This document shows, in pieces, positions 1 to 8,278 of a stretch of 64,000 nucleotides of DNA (its first letter is position 1; each line of letters opens with the position of its first letter). The notes beneath the pieces were generated by a model that worked only from the letters and a program-made list of their open reading frames with translations, was not told the origin of the DNA and searched no databases. Position numbers and translations under genes: made by a program. Location of the stretch: NCBI GenBank assembly GCA_016177775.1, contig JACOUQ010000005.1, positions 62,001-126,000 on the forward strand. Direction: 5' to 3'. The DNA comes from Geobacter sp. (GTDB taxonomy: Bacteria > Desulfobacterota > Desulfuromonadia > Geobacterales > Geobacteraceae).

Positions 1-380
1 ACCTCGTTCTTTATGCTCTTGAAAACATGTGGGGAGGCGAAATATTCGTTCCCAAGATCCCCAGTTATAAAATCACCGATGTTGCTGAAGCCTTAGCCCC
101 TAACAGCGAGAAGAAGATCGTTGGTATCCGGCCGGGTGAAAAGCTCCATGAAGAGATGATTACCATGACCGATGCCCTGTGCACGCTGGAATTTGACAAG
201 CACTACGTAATTCTGCCTTCTATTCGGCAGTGGGATATCGACAAATATGCTTCAACTTTTGATGGCAAGTTTTGCGCCAATGGTTTCTGCTATAACAGTG
301 GGACGAACAGTCAGTGGCTTTCCGTCGAACAGATTCGTGAACTTGTCAAATCTCACGTTGACCCAGACTTCGTTGTGTAA
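1..380 (+). CDS. pseB: PseB, UDP-GlcNAc 4,6-dehydratase (inverting), C-terminal part
   Basis: This is the 3' end of a gene that begins before the window; the reading frame is open from base 3. The visible residues match the C-terminal third of PseB, the SDR-type enzyme that starts CMP-pseudaminic acid synthesis by turning UDP-GlcNAc into UDP-2-acetamido-2,6-dideoxy-L-arabino-hex-4-ulose in the cytoplasm. Supporting stretches are GGEIFVPKIPSYKI near the window start, GIRPGEKLHEEMIT and DKHYVILPS, all typical of the PseB/FlaA1 C-terminus. The catalytic YxxxK and nucleotide-binding parts lie outside. PseC follows after 13 bases, the usual pseB-pseC order. Identification is firm, although only about 125 residues can be seen. 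Confidence 0.9.
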   Translation, partial: LVLYALENMWGGEIFVPKIPSYKITDVAEALAPNSEKKIVGIRPGEKLHEEMITMTDALCTLEFDKHYVILPSIRQWDIDKYASTFDGKFCANGFCYNSGTNSQWLSVEQIRELVKSHVDPDFVV

Positions 381-393
381 TCGGAGTTGACAG

Positions 394-1575
394 TTGGAGA
401 AATCAATCATCCCCTATGGCAGGCAATGCATTTCTGAGACCGATATTCGGGCGGTTGTGGATGTACTTCGTTCGGACTGGCTTACGCAGGGGCCGGCGAT
501 AGAGCAATTTGAAAAGGCGGTCGCGGAATATTGCGGGGCAAAATATGCTGTGGCTGTCAACAGTGCCACGTCTGCCCTCCATATTGCCTGTTTGGCGGCC
601 GGCCTTGGTGCGGGTGACATGCTCTGGACATCACCCAACACCTTTGTGGCTTCAGCAAACTGCGGGCTGTATTGCGGCGCCGGGGTAGATTTCGTCGATA
701 TCGACTCGCGCACCTATAACCTCAACGTTGCCGAGTTGGAAAAGAAACTGGAGATCGCTCTTAAGAGCGGCAGAGTGCCCAAGATTGTGATCCCAGTTCA
801 TTTCGCTGGTCAATCGTGCGAGATGGACAAGATTGGCGATCTTTCAAGGAAATATGGCTTTTCCGTGATTGAGGATGCCTCCCATGCCATTGGCGGTAAG
901 TACTTGGGGGCACCCATCGGCGGTTGCCAGTTTTCGGACATGACAGTCTTCAGCTTTCACCCGGTGAAGATCATCACTACCGGTGAAGGAGGAATGGTTC
1001 TCACCAATAGCGAAGATCTCCATGAGCGCCTGATCAGGCTGCGCAGCCATGGCATTACCCGTAATCCGCAACTGATGGAAGGGGAATCTCACGGACCTTG
1101 GTACTACCAGCAGATCGAGCTTGGCTTCAACTATCGCATCACGGATATTCAGGCTGCACTTGGGCTTAGCCAGATGAGTTGCCTGGATGCCTTCGTGGCG
1201 CGGCGCCATGAACTGGCAACCAGTTACAATGAAGCTCTTTGCGAACTGCCGATTACTATTCCGTTTCAGCATAAAGATGTTTACTCTGCTTTTCATCTTT
1301 ACGTGATACGGCTGAATCTTGGACAGCTGGCTATGTCACATCGCGAAGTATTCGATGTATTGCGAAGCAAGGGAATTTTGGTCAATCTTCATTACATCCC
1401 GATTCATTTACAGCCTTATTACCGGAAGCTCGGTTTCCGTCAAGAGACTTTTCCCGAAGCGGAAAAATATTACGGGGAAGCAATAACTTTACCTGTTTAT
1501 CCTTCCATGACCGAGGATGATCAGGATAAGGTGATAAAAGCGCTTCGTGAATTGTTCATAGCGGGCAAGAGATGA
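394..1575 (+). CDS. pseC: PseC, PLP-dependent C4 aminotransferase of the pseudaminic acid pathway
   Basis: A 393-residue DegT/DnrJ/EryC1-family aminotransferase, full length for PseC. It would convert the 4-keto product of PseB to UDP-4-amino-4,6-dideoxy-N-acetyl-L-altrosamine using glutamate. The PLP lysine is near residue 192 in FSFHPVKIITTGEGG, and the N-terminal SDWLTQGP and NSATSALHIA stretches are typical. Translation appears to start at TTG 394, because the family start motif IPYGRQ lies only a few residues downstream and no better ATG exists. It follows pseB by 13 bases and precedes a NeuB-family synthase by 12, consistent with an operon. The position next to pseB makes PseC more likely than a perosamine-type aminotransferase. 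Confidence 0.9.
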   Translation: MEKSIIPYGRQCISETDIRAVVDVLRSDWLTQGPAIEQFEKAVAEYCGAKYAVAVNSATSALHIACLAAGLGAGDMLWTSPNTFVASANCGLYCGAGVDFVDIDSRTYNLNVAELEKKLEIALKSGRVPKIVIPVHFAGQSCEMDKIGDLSRKYGFSVIEDASHAIGGKYLGAPIGGCQFSDMTVFSFHPVKIITTGEGGMVLTNSEDLHERLIRLRSHGITRNPQLMEGESHGPWYYQQIELGFNYRITDIQAALGLSQMSCLDAFVARRHELATSYNEALCELPITIPFQHKDVYSAFHLYVIRLNLGQLAMSHREVFDVLRSKGILVNLHYIPIHLQPYYRKLGFRQETFPEAEKYYGEAITLPVYPSMTEDDQDKVIKALRELFIAGKR

Positions 1576-1587
1576 GCGGGAGAATTC

Positions 1588-2451
1588 ATGCCTAATTTGC
1601 CACTGTTTGTTGCTGAAGTGTCCAGTAATCACAATCGAGATATTGATCGCTGTTATCAATTCATAGACACAGCTGCAGCCATAGGTTGTTTTGCTGTGAA
1701 ATTCCAGCTTTTCAGAATTGACGAACTCTTTGCTCCGGAGATACTTGCGAAGAGTGCGGTCCATCGTCAACGCAAAGAGTGGGAGTTGCCTATAGAGTTT
1801 ATCCCCCGACTGGCTGAGCGTTGCAGGGAGCGAGGGGTTCAATTCTCTTGTACACCGTTTTACATCGAAGCTGTGTGGGAGCTTCTGCCTTTCGTCGATT
1901 TCTACAAGATAGCGTCCTATGAGCTTCTCTGGCATGATCTTTTGTCCGCTTGTGCTCGCACCGGTAAACCAGTAGTTCTTTCCACAGGTATGGCTAACAA
2001 CGAGGAAATTGCTGGTGCTGTCAAGGCCTTGAGTTCTTCGGGATGCAGTGACATCACGCTTCTTCATTGCGTTTCGGGATATCCGGCGCCTGCGAAGGAA
2101 TGCAACCTGGCTGCAATTCAAACCCTTGCTCAGACCTTCGACTGTCCCACAGGCTGGTCTGATCACAGTCGCTCCTCTGCAGTTCTTTATCGGGCAGTTC
2201 ATCGATGGGGAGCCGGTGTGATCGAGTTTCATCTCGACCTTGAGGGAAAGGGTGAAGAATTTGTTTCCGGCCATTGTTGGCTTCCTGAGGAGATTAAGAA
2301 AGTTATCGAATCCATTAACCTCGGATTTACTGCTGACGGCAGTGGTGAAAAATCACCGTCACCAGCCGAAGAACCCGATCGCATGTGGCGTGCTGACCCA
2401 GAGGACGGTCTTCGCCCTCTAAAAAGGATCCGCCGTGAGTATAACCCATAA
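1588..2451 (+). CDS. pseI: PseI-like nonulosonic acid synthase (NeuB family) without a SAF domain
   Basis: A 287-residue protein with the NeuB TIM barrel, which condenses PEP with a six-carbon amino sugar to a nine-carbon nonulosonic acid. In this context the substrate is probably 2,4-diacetamido-2,4,6-trideoxy-altrose, giving pseudaminic acid. Visible motifs are FVAEVSSNHN at the N-terminus, CTPFYIEAV, YKIASYELLW, VLSTGMAN and GWSDHSRS. Standard PseI and NeuB are about 340-350 residues with a C-terminal antifreeze-like SAF domain; here the barrel is followed only by a tail of about 35 residues containing WRADPEDGLRPLK. The 3' end overlaps the pseFG fusion by 17 bases. Family is certain; substrate is inferred from neighbours. 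Confidence 0.8.
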   Translation: MPNLPLFVAEVSSNHNRDIDRCYQFIDTAAAIGCFAVKFQLFRIDELFAPEILAKSAVHRQRKEWELPIEFIPRLAERCRERGVQFSCTPFYIEAVWELLPFVDFYKIASYELLWHDLLSACARTGKPVVLSTGMANNEEIAGAVKALSSSGCSDITLLHCVSGYPAPAKECNLAAIQTLAQTFDCPTGWSDHSRSSAVLYRAVHRWGAGVIEFHLDLEGKGEEFVSGHCWLPEEIKKVIESINLGFTADGSGEKSPSPAEEPDRMWRADPEDGLRPLKRIRREYNP

Positions 2452-4213
2452 GCAACGTGTCGTCGCCGTCATCCAGGCGCGCATGGGGTCGTCCCGCCTG
2501 CCGGGGAAGGTTCTCATGCCATTGGTGGGAAGGCCTGTTCTTTGGCATATAGTCTATCGACTCAGAATGTGCCAGATGGTGGATGAAGTTGTAGTAGCTA
2601 CCTCTACCAATTCCGCTGACGATCCATTGGTTGACTATTGCCGCCAAGAACGGATATCTGTATGCCGTGGCCCGGAAAAAGACGTCTTGCAACGATTTCT
2701 GATGGCGATGCAGGAAACAGCGGCAGATGTCGTGGTGCGGGTCTGTGGTGATTCTCCTCTTGTTGACCCTGTTACTTTGGACAGGATGATCTACACGCTG
2801 ATAAGGGAAAAGGGTGACATATGTAGAGGAAAATCCCAGAACCCGGTAATTCATGAAGGGTTTACGCCTCTTACATCCAATGTCTTGCGGAGACTTGACT
2901 TGGAGGCAGGTGAAGACCCCGTCGCACGGGAACATGTTACTTCGGCCAGCAGCTTTTGGGACCGAAAGGATGTCAAAAACGTTTTCTGCTCCATCGGATC
3001 GGAATATGAGTTTAGTGGTGCAAAGATTTCCATAGATACACCAGCGGATTTACGGTTTCTGGAACAGGTTTATGAACGCTTGGCAGTGCAGCCCGGAGAG
3101 GCTGATGTGCGAGAAGTGGTGCAGCTTTTACGGGTTGAACCCTGGCTCCTCGAAATTAACCATCGAGTTCACCAGAAACGCCCCGAAGAACGGAATTTGA
3201 GTGTCATTATCAGGTGCGACGGTGATGCACAGATCGGCTTTGGGCACGCATACCGTTGCCTTGCTCTGGCAGAAGAGCTTCGCGAAATTCATGCAGTAGG
3301 TTCGGTCTTCGCAATGATTTCAGGAGAGATTTCTGCAGAATTGGTTAGATCTCAGGGATATCCGGTCGAGATGATGCCAAGTAATGTCTCGGAGGAGAAA
3401 TGGCTGCTGGAAATGGTGCACCTTAGGCGGCCGGACGTCATCATCTTTGATATCCGAACTGGTCTCTCACAGGAGGCGCTTACTTCCCTGAAGAACGAAG
3501 CGAGCCGAATAGTCGTTATTGATGATGACTCAGACCGCAGGCTAGCTGCCGACATTGTATTTTACCCCCCAGTTCCTCAGGCACTGCGGCTTTCTTGGGA
3601 GAAATTCTCAGGGAAGGTATATGTAGGCTGGGAATGGGTATTATTACGAAGGCAATTTGCTACTATTCCCATTCGCGAGTCAAACGAAATCCCAAAGATA
3701 CTTGTCACAATGGGGGGGAGCGACCCCGCAGGTTTTACCTTGCAAGCTCTGTCAGCCCTGTCTCAAATTCCTATCCCGTTTGAAACTGTGGTCGTAATTG
3801 GTCCTGGATTTATGCATAGGGAGAGACTGACCAATTTTCTTGAAAAAAACAACCTGGCGGTAACAGTGCAGGAAAACGTTTCCGATATGGCGGGATTGAT
3901 GGCGCAAGCGGATCTGGCAGTGGCGTCTTTCGGAGTCACAGCTTACGAGCTTGCCGCATCAGGGGTTCCCGCCATTTTTCTTTGCCTGACCGAAGATCAT
4001 GCCAAGTCCGCTTCCGCTTTTGTTGAAGCAGGGGTTGCAGTCTCACTTGATTATCATGACGGAAAAGATAGATCAGATATTCTGACAGAAATTGAGAAGC
4101 TTGGAACAGATAGAAAACAGCTTGATAGTATGAGAAAAAGAACACGCTTGCTTGTTGATGGAAAAGGTGCTGAAAGAGTAGCAGCTCTGATTGTCAAAAG
4201 TCTGGAGGTATAA
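2435..4213 (+). CDS. pseG: PseF-PseG fusion: cytidylyltransferase plus UDP-sugar hydrolase
   Basis: A 592-residue two-domain protein. Residues 1-245 are a SpsF/NeuA-type cytidylyltransferase (QARMGSSRLPGKVL near the start, VRVCGDSPLVDP) expected to activate pseudaminic acid as CMP-Pse. Residues about 255-592 are a PseG-type GT-B-fold hydrolase (IIRCDGDAQIGFGHAYRC, then MGGSDPAGFT near 425) that removes UDP from UDP-2,4-diacetamido-2,4,6-trideoxy-altrose. In Campylobacter these are separate proteins; here the third and last enzymes of the route are one chain. Translation starts at GTG 2435 inside the synthase gene, a 17-base overlap suggesting translational coupling. The N-terminal domain is closer to SpsF than classical PseF, so its exact sugar is inferred. 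Confidence 0.85.
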   Translation: MSITHKQRVVAVIQARMGSSRLPGKVLMPLVGRPVLWHIVYRLRMCQMVDEVVVATSTNSADDPLVDYCRQERISVCRGPEKDVLQRFLMAMQETAADVVVRVCGDSPLVDPVTLDRMIYTLIREKGDICRGKSQNPVIHEGFTPLTSNVLRRLDLEAGEDPVAREHVTSASSFWDRKDVKNVFCSIGSEYEFSGAKISIDTPADLRFLEQVYERLAVQPGEADVREVVQLLRVEPWLLEINHRVHQKRPEERNLSVIIRCDGDAQIGFGHAYRCLALAEELREIHAVGSVFAMISGEISAELVRSQGYPVEMMPSNVSEEKWLLEMVHLRRPDVIIFDIRTGLSQEALTSLKNEASRIVVIDDDSDRRLAADIVFYPPVPQALRLSWEKFSGKVYVGWEWVLLRRQFATIPIRESNEIPKILVTMGGSDPAGFTLQALSALSQIPIPFETVVVIGPGFMHRERLTNFLEKNNLAVTVQENVSDMAGLMAQADLAVASFGVTAYELAASGVPAIFLCLTEDHAKSASAFVEAGVAVSLDYHDGKDRSDILTEIEKLGTDRKQLDSMRKRTRLLVDGKGAERVAALIVKSLEV

Positions 4214-4214
4214 A

Positions 4215-5141
4215 TTGGCTTTTCGAAAACAATGGAATGATCATTCAGGTCATGTCTTGGATAATATTAACGGGTTTGATGTTATTGATTGTGAAACTTG
4301 TGGTTTTAAACATGTAATTCCGATACCGGCATTTGAAGATTTGGAAAAAGTTTATCGACATGAATATTATACCCAGGAAAAACCTCTGTATTTAGAGAGA
4401 CATATCAGCGACCTTGATTGGTGGAACCTTGTTTATGGCGAACGCTATGACACGTTTGAGCAAATTTTACCTGCCGAGCGCAGGCGCATCCTTGATGTGG
4501 GTTCAGGCCCTGGATACTTTTTGTTGCATGGACAGGAAAGGGGTTGGCAAACGTTAGGGATCGAGCCTTCTGCAAGAGCAGCTGCCCACTCTGCAAGTTT
4601 AGGGCTGGAAATAGTTGAGGATTTTCTTTGCAGTGCCAATTCCGGGCAGTTGGGTAAATTTGATGTTGTACATATGAGCGAAGTTCTGGAACATATCCCA
4701 GATCCTAAGGGTATGCTGGAATTGGCGAAAGATTTATTGTATCCGGGCGGACTCCTTTGCATCGTGGTGCCGAATGATTACAATCCTTTTCAGGAGGCAT
4801 TAACTAAGGTTTGTGAGTATAATCCATGGTGGGTTGCTCCGCCGCACCACGTCAACTTCTTTGATCCGGATTCTCTTAGTCGCCTTTTTACCACAACCGG
4901 TTTCGAAATCGTATTACGTGAAGCAACATTCCCACTCGAGATGTTTCTGTTAATGGGTGATAACTATGTGGGGAATGATCCTCTCGGAAGGCAGTGCCAC
5001 AATAAACGCAAGTTATTCGAAAAGAACATTACAGCAGCAGGCTTGACAAAACTGAAACGACGCCTCTACCAGTTGTTGGCTGAGGAAGGGATCGGGCGTG
5101 AGGTTCTTATTGTTGGGCGCAAAGTCGATGACGTAAGCTGA
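4215..5141 (+). CDS. class I SAM-dependent methyltransferase
   Basis: A protein of about 308 residues of the Methyltransf_23 type. An N-terminal CxxC pair (DCETCGF) probably binds metal or begins a small zinc-ribbon-like region. SAM motif I is ILDVGSGPGYFL near residue 91, followed by VVHMSEVLEHIPDP and the GGLLCIVVPND strand. An upstream TTG at 4191 is in frame, but TTG 4215 is preferred because GGAGG sits six bases before it and it begins one base after the pseFG stop. It probably methylates a sugar or a sugar substituent of the polysaccharide. The acceptor cannot be read from the sequence; position right after the Pse genes suggests a nonulosonic acid or its acyl group. Confidence 0.8.
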   Translation: MAFRKQWNDHSGHVLDNINGFDVIDCETCGFKHVIPIPAFEDLEKVYRHEYYTQEKPLYLERHISDLDWWNLVYGERYDTFEQILPAERRRILDVGSGPGYFLLHGQERGWQTLGIEPSARAAAHSASLGLEIVEDFLCSANSGQLGKFDVVHMSEVLEHIPDPKGMLELAKDLLYPGGLLCIVVPNDYNPFQEALTKVCEYNPWWVAPPHHVNFFDPDSLSRLFTTTGFEIVLREATFPLEMFLLMGDNYVGNDPLGRQCHNKRKLFEKNITAAGLTKLKRRLYQLLAEEGIGREVLIVGRKVDDVS

Positions 5142-5247
5142 GATATCTAAAACGTAAAAGTATTATTGGATAATAGTGCGCATATTATCTGGTGACATAG
5201 CTAGATTGAGTGCTCAGGTGCGCAATCATTAATTATGCCAATAAACA

Positions 5248-6498
5248 ATGGAAAGCGGAACGCAGATGCAAATCCAATGGAAATCGATAGACTCCTTCAT
5301 CGGTAACAGCTCGGCTACATCGTTGCTCATGAACCGACCTTGCCCGATTTGCGGAACATTTTTCCATGCAAGGAATCTTCTGCGATTCGATGATCTTCAG
5401 TTCTTCACGGATTCTGTACAATTCCCCAAGCGCGCTGACATAAGCATAGTCCAATGCCGACAATGTTTCGGTATTTTCCAGAACCCTGGTTTTTCGCCCA
5501 CTGCCTTTGAGATTTTATTTGCTGAAGCAGGATGCTCTTATGGATCGAGCAACATTCGTCCCCACGAGCAGGTTGAGTGGCTTGCCAGCCGGGGGTTATT
5601 GGAAGGGCATCGGCGTATTCTTGATGTCGGTTGTTATAAAGGTGAGTTCTTATCGATTCTCCCAGATAATCATAAACGCATCGGCGTGGACATTGACGCG
5701 GGGGCTGTTGCTGCCGGAAATTGCGAAGCTGCTGGTACCGTTGAAATTTTCTGCGGAGATTTCGAGACATTCCAGTTGCGCGAACCAGTTGACCTTATAA
5801 CCATGTTTCACGTTCTGGAACACCTCCCGCGCCCAGTGTCTGTGTTGAGGAATCTCCGCGCAGCAGCTTCCGGACCAGATGCTCGTCTTGTGGTGGAGGT
5901 CCCGATTCTGGAGAAAGGCATAACAAACGATATTAACGGCTTCTTTTCCGTTCTGCATATGACCCATTTCAGTCGGCAGAGCCTGCGTAATGTCCTGGCG
6001 GCGGCAGGATGGTGTGTCGTGGAGGCCGACGAAAAGGAAGATTATAACGCTCTTCGTATTGTTGCTGCTCCAGGAGAGCTTGCAGTTTCGGCCATGGGAA
6101 GCCCTGATGACCTGCAGGGGGCGTTAGAAAGTCTTTCAGCCTGGAACTCTGCAGTAATATCCGTTGAACGCATGCTTTCAAGAATTAAGGAAGATCGCGT
6201 CGTCATTTGGGGTGGAGGAATGCATCTGGAATTTCTCTATCAAGTCACCTCACTTTTTCAACGCGTGTTAAGCAGAAAGTACATAATCGTCGACAACGAC
6301 CCTCTTAAGCAGGGGAAAACTTGGCGTGGTGTTAATATATACCCGTCGGCAATATTGCAAAAATTAGATTGGTCATCTGATGTCTCGCTTATCATTTCTA
6401 GTTACGGGGCGCAGCAATCAATCGCTCAAGCATCCCTGGATCTTAAGATTCCGACACACAAAACTTTAAAACTTTACGATATGGTTACGAGGTGTTGA
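5248..6498 (+). CDS. C-methyltransferase-like protein with zinc-binding N-domain
   Basis: A 416-residue protein with the three-part layout of NDP-sugar C-methyltransferases (TylC3/TcaB9 type). Two CxxC motifs at the N-terminus (CPICG near 31, CRQC near 70) form the zinc-binding domain. A SAM domain follows with RILDVGCYKGEFL near 124 and FHVLEHLPRP. A C-terminal Rossmann-like domain contains VVIWGGGMHLEFL near 320. Family members methylate a keto-sugar carbon, often C3. The start could also be the in-frame ATG at 5266; neither has a strong ribosome-binding site. It is separated from the previous gene by 106 bases and is followed by a ThDP enzyme, so it may belong to a branched-sugar or acyl-group pathway. 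Confidence 0.78.
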   Translation: MESGTQMQIQWKSIDSFIGNSSATSLLMNRPCPICGTFFHARNLLRFDDLQFFTDSVQFPKRADISIVQCRQCFGIFQNPGFSPTAFEILFAEAGCSYGSSNIRPHEQVEWLASRGLLEGHRRILDVGCYKGEFLSILPDNHKRIGVDIDAGAVAAGNCEAAGTVEIFCGDFETFQLREPVDLITMFHVLEHLPRPVSVLRNLRAAASGPDARLVVEVPILEKGITNDINGFFSVLHMTHFSRQSLRNVLAAAGWCVVEADEKEDYNALRIVAAPGELAVSAMGSPDDLQGALESLSAWNSAVISVERMLSRIKEDRVVIWGGGMHLEFLYQVTSLFQRVLSRKYIIVDNDPLKQGKTWRGVNIYPSAILQKLDWSSDVSLIISSYGAQQSIAQASLDLKIPTHKTLKLYDMVTRC

Positions 6499-6581
6499 CA
6501 TAATCGATAAAGGCAAGCAAATTTGAAGCATTGTTTTTCTGGTCAATTATCTAAATTGTCATTTTTAGAAAGGGTTCGCTT

Positions 6582-8273
6582 ATGTTTGCAACGGCAATAA
6601 TAGCTAATTGCATTAAGAATATGGGAAAATCATTGTATCTCTATCCTGGAGGTACAATTGCACCCCTCCTTCACGAATGTAAACGAGCCGGAGTTGAATT
6701 GGTGGTAACGAAGGCTGAGCAGGGAGCCGGCTACATGGCTATTGCGGATGCCGTTATTAATGGGAATGTCGCTTTTGTGGCAGTTACCAGTGGTCCGGGG
6801 GTTACCAATATCTTGACCTGCATTGCGGATGCTTTTTATGACAGTATTCCATTGGTAGTTTTTACCGGTCAGGTTGGCACCCGTGATTTGGACAGGTCTG
6901 ATGACTTGAGACAGAGGGGCTTTCAGGAAATTCCGACCCTCGATCTAGTTCGACGCATTACGAAAGCAGCCTTCCAGCCACGTTCTGTAAATGAAGTTGC
7001 TGCTACGATCACAGAAGCCATTCGGGTTGCGGAAAGCGGTCGGCAAGGTCCGGTACTGATAGATCTTCCCATGGACGTTCAGATGACCAAAATTGAGGAG
7101 AGCGATATTGAGCGACATATATCTCAGCAGATGAGAGACGATGTTACTGAAGAATTCCACATTCCCTGTGAAACAATGAACAAATGTCATGAGGCTCTGC
7201 TTGCATCTTCACGTCCTCTGATCCTGGCTGGAGGCGGAGCTGTCCGCGACGCGGAGCGGATCAAGTGTTTTGTCGGGCGATGGGGAATTCCGATCGTTAC
7301 AAGCATGCGCGGCATCGGCGTAATTCCCACCGATAACCCTTTGGCAGCGGGATGGGTCGGTCATACCGGCCTGCCTTGGGCAAATTGGGCTCTTGCGCAA
7401 TCCGATTGCATTCTGGTGCTTGGAAGTCGGCTGGATTTGCGGCAGACTGGGACCGAAACAAGCAGCTTTGCCGGTCGACACGTTTTTCATGTTGATATCG
7501 ATGCGGCCGAGTTAAGGCACGGGCGCCTGCCCGGAACTACCGCGATATCAGCATCTGTTGGACAAACGCTGGATGCTATCGACCGCTATCCATTACCTGG
7601 AAAAGATGCATATGAACAATGGCGGGCCTCTCTCGCGCATCAGAAATCATCCATGCAGCTCGGAGATCATGGGAAGAACCAAGGTGTTCGTCCCGACGAG
7701 CTTCTTGCTTGTATCGATCGCATGACCCGCACATCCTGTTCGGCTGTAGTTACGGGAGTAGGTTCTCATCAGCAGTGGGCTGCCAGGTACTTTACATTCG
7801 ATCTGCCTAATAAAATTCTTCTCACTTCATCAGGGCACGGGACAATGGGGTATTCCCTGCCAGTGGCACTAGGTGCGAAAAAACTCAACCCGGAACGCCT
7901 GGTAATCAGTGTCGATGGCGACGGTTCGTTTCAGATGAATCTTCAGGAACTTGCTCTCATCGAAGAATACAATCTCGGCGTCAAGATTCTGGTTATGGAC
8001 AATAATCGTCTCGGCATAGTTTCCCAGTTCCAGAGGATCACTTTCAATGATGATCCTACGACCGGCAATTTCCGCAACCCTGATTTTCTTCATATCGCAG
8101 CAGCATACGGTATACCGGCATGGGATCTTCCGGAAATGGATAATCAAATAATTGCAGCCTGGTTGAACACGCCGGGTCCGGCTCTTCTGAGGGCACGAAT
8201 CCAATCGGATGCTCCGGTTTCCCCTATGCTTTTGGGTGGACAACGGCTTGATGCCATGTGGTATTCGGAGTGA
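6582..8273 (+). CDS. ThDP-dependent acetolactate-synthase-like enzyme
   Basis: A 563-residue ThDP enzyme with all three domains of the acetohydroxyacid synthase/benzoylformate decarboxylase family. The activating glutamate lies in KAEQGAGYM near residue 45 and SGPGVTN follows. The cofactor motif begins at GDGSFQMN near 445 and ends with MDNNRLG; the C-terminal GGQRLDAMW is AHAS-like. It should decarboxylate a 2-keto acid and transfer the two-carbon unit. There is no small regulatory subunit or other branched-chain gene here, arguing against housekeeping. Known glycan relatives are YerE-like enzymes that add a two-carbon branch to a keto sugar. It is followed by an SDR after five bases, so carboligation then reduction is plausible. 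The substrate is unknown. Confidence 0.8.
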   Translation: MFATAIIANCIKNMGKSLYLYPGGTIAPLLHECKRAGVELVVTKAEQGAGYMAIADAVINGNVAFVAVTSGPGVTNILTCIADAFYDSIPLVVFTGQVGTRDLDRSDDLRQRGFQEIPTLDLVRRITKAAFQPRSVNEVAATITEAIRVAESGRQGPVLIDLPMDVQMTKIEESDIERHISQQMRDDVTEEFHIPCETMNKCHEALLASSRPLILAGGGAVRDAERIKCFVGRWGIPIVTSMRGIGVIPTDNPLAAGWVGHTGLPWANWALAQSDCILVLGSRLDLRQTGTETSSFAGRHVFHVDIDAAELRHGRLPGTTAISASVGQTLDAIDRYPLPGKDAYEQWRASLAHQKSSMQLGDHGKNQGVRPDELLACIDRMTRTSCSAVVTGVGSHQQWAARYFTFDLPNKILLTSSGHGTMGYSLPVALGAKKLNPERLVISVDGDGSFQMNLQELALIEEYNLGVKILVMDNNRLGIVSQFQRITFNDDPTTGNFRNPDFLHIAAAYGIPAWDLPEMDNQIIAAWLNTPGPALLRARIQSDAPVSPMLLGGQRLDAMWYSE

Positions 8274-8278
8274 ACGCA

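Noticed and set aside
1489..2274. 261-codon open frame on the - strand
   Set aside because: It lies wholly opposite the pseC end and the NeuB-family gene, shows no family motif, and its composition reflects the sense genes.
1588..2451. Calling the short NeuB-family protein truncated by a frameshift
   Set aside because: The C-terminal tail is protein-like and continuous, no SAF-domain sequence follows in another frame, and the second NeuB protein also lacks SAF.
5169..5189. 7-bp inverted repeat GATAATA/TATTATC after the methyltransferase
   Set aside because: Short, AT-only and with no T-run; common by chance in an AT-rich gap, so not called as a terminator or operator.
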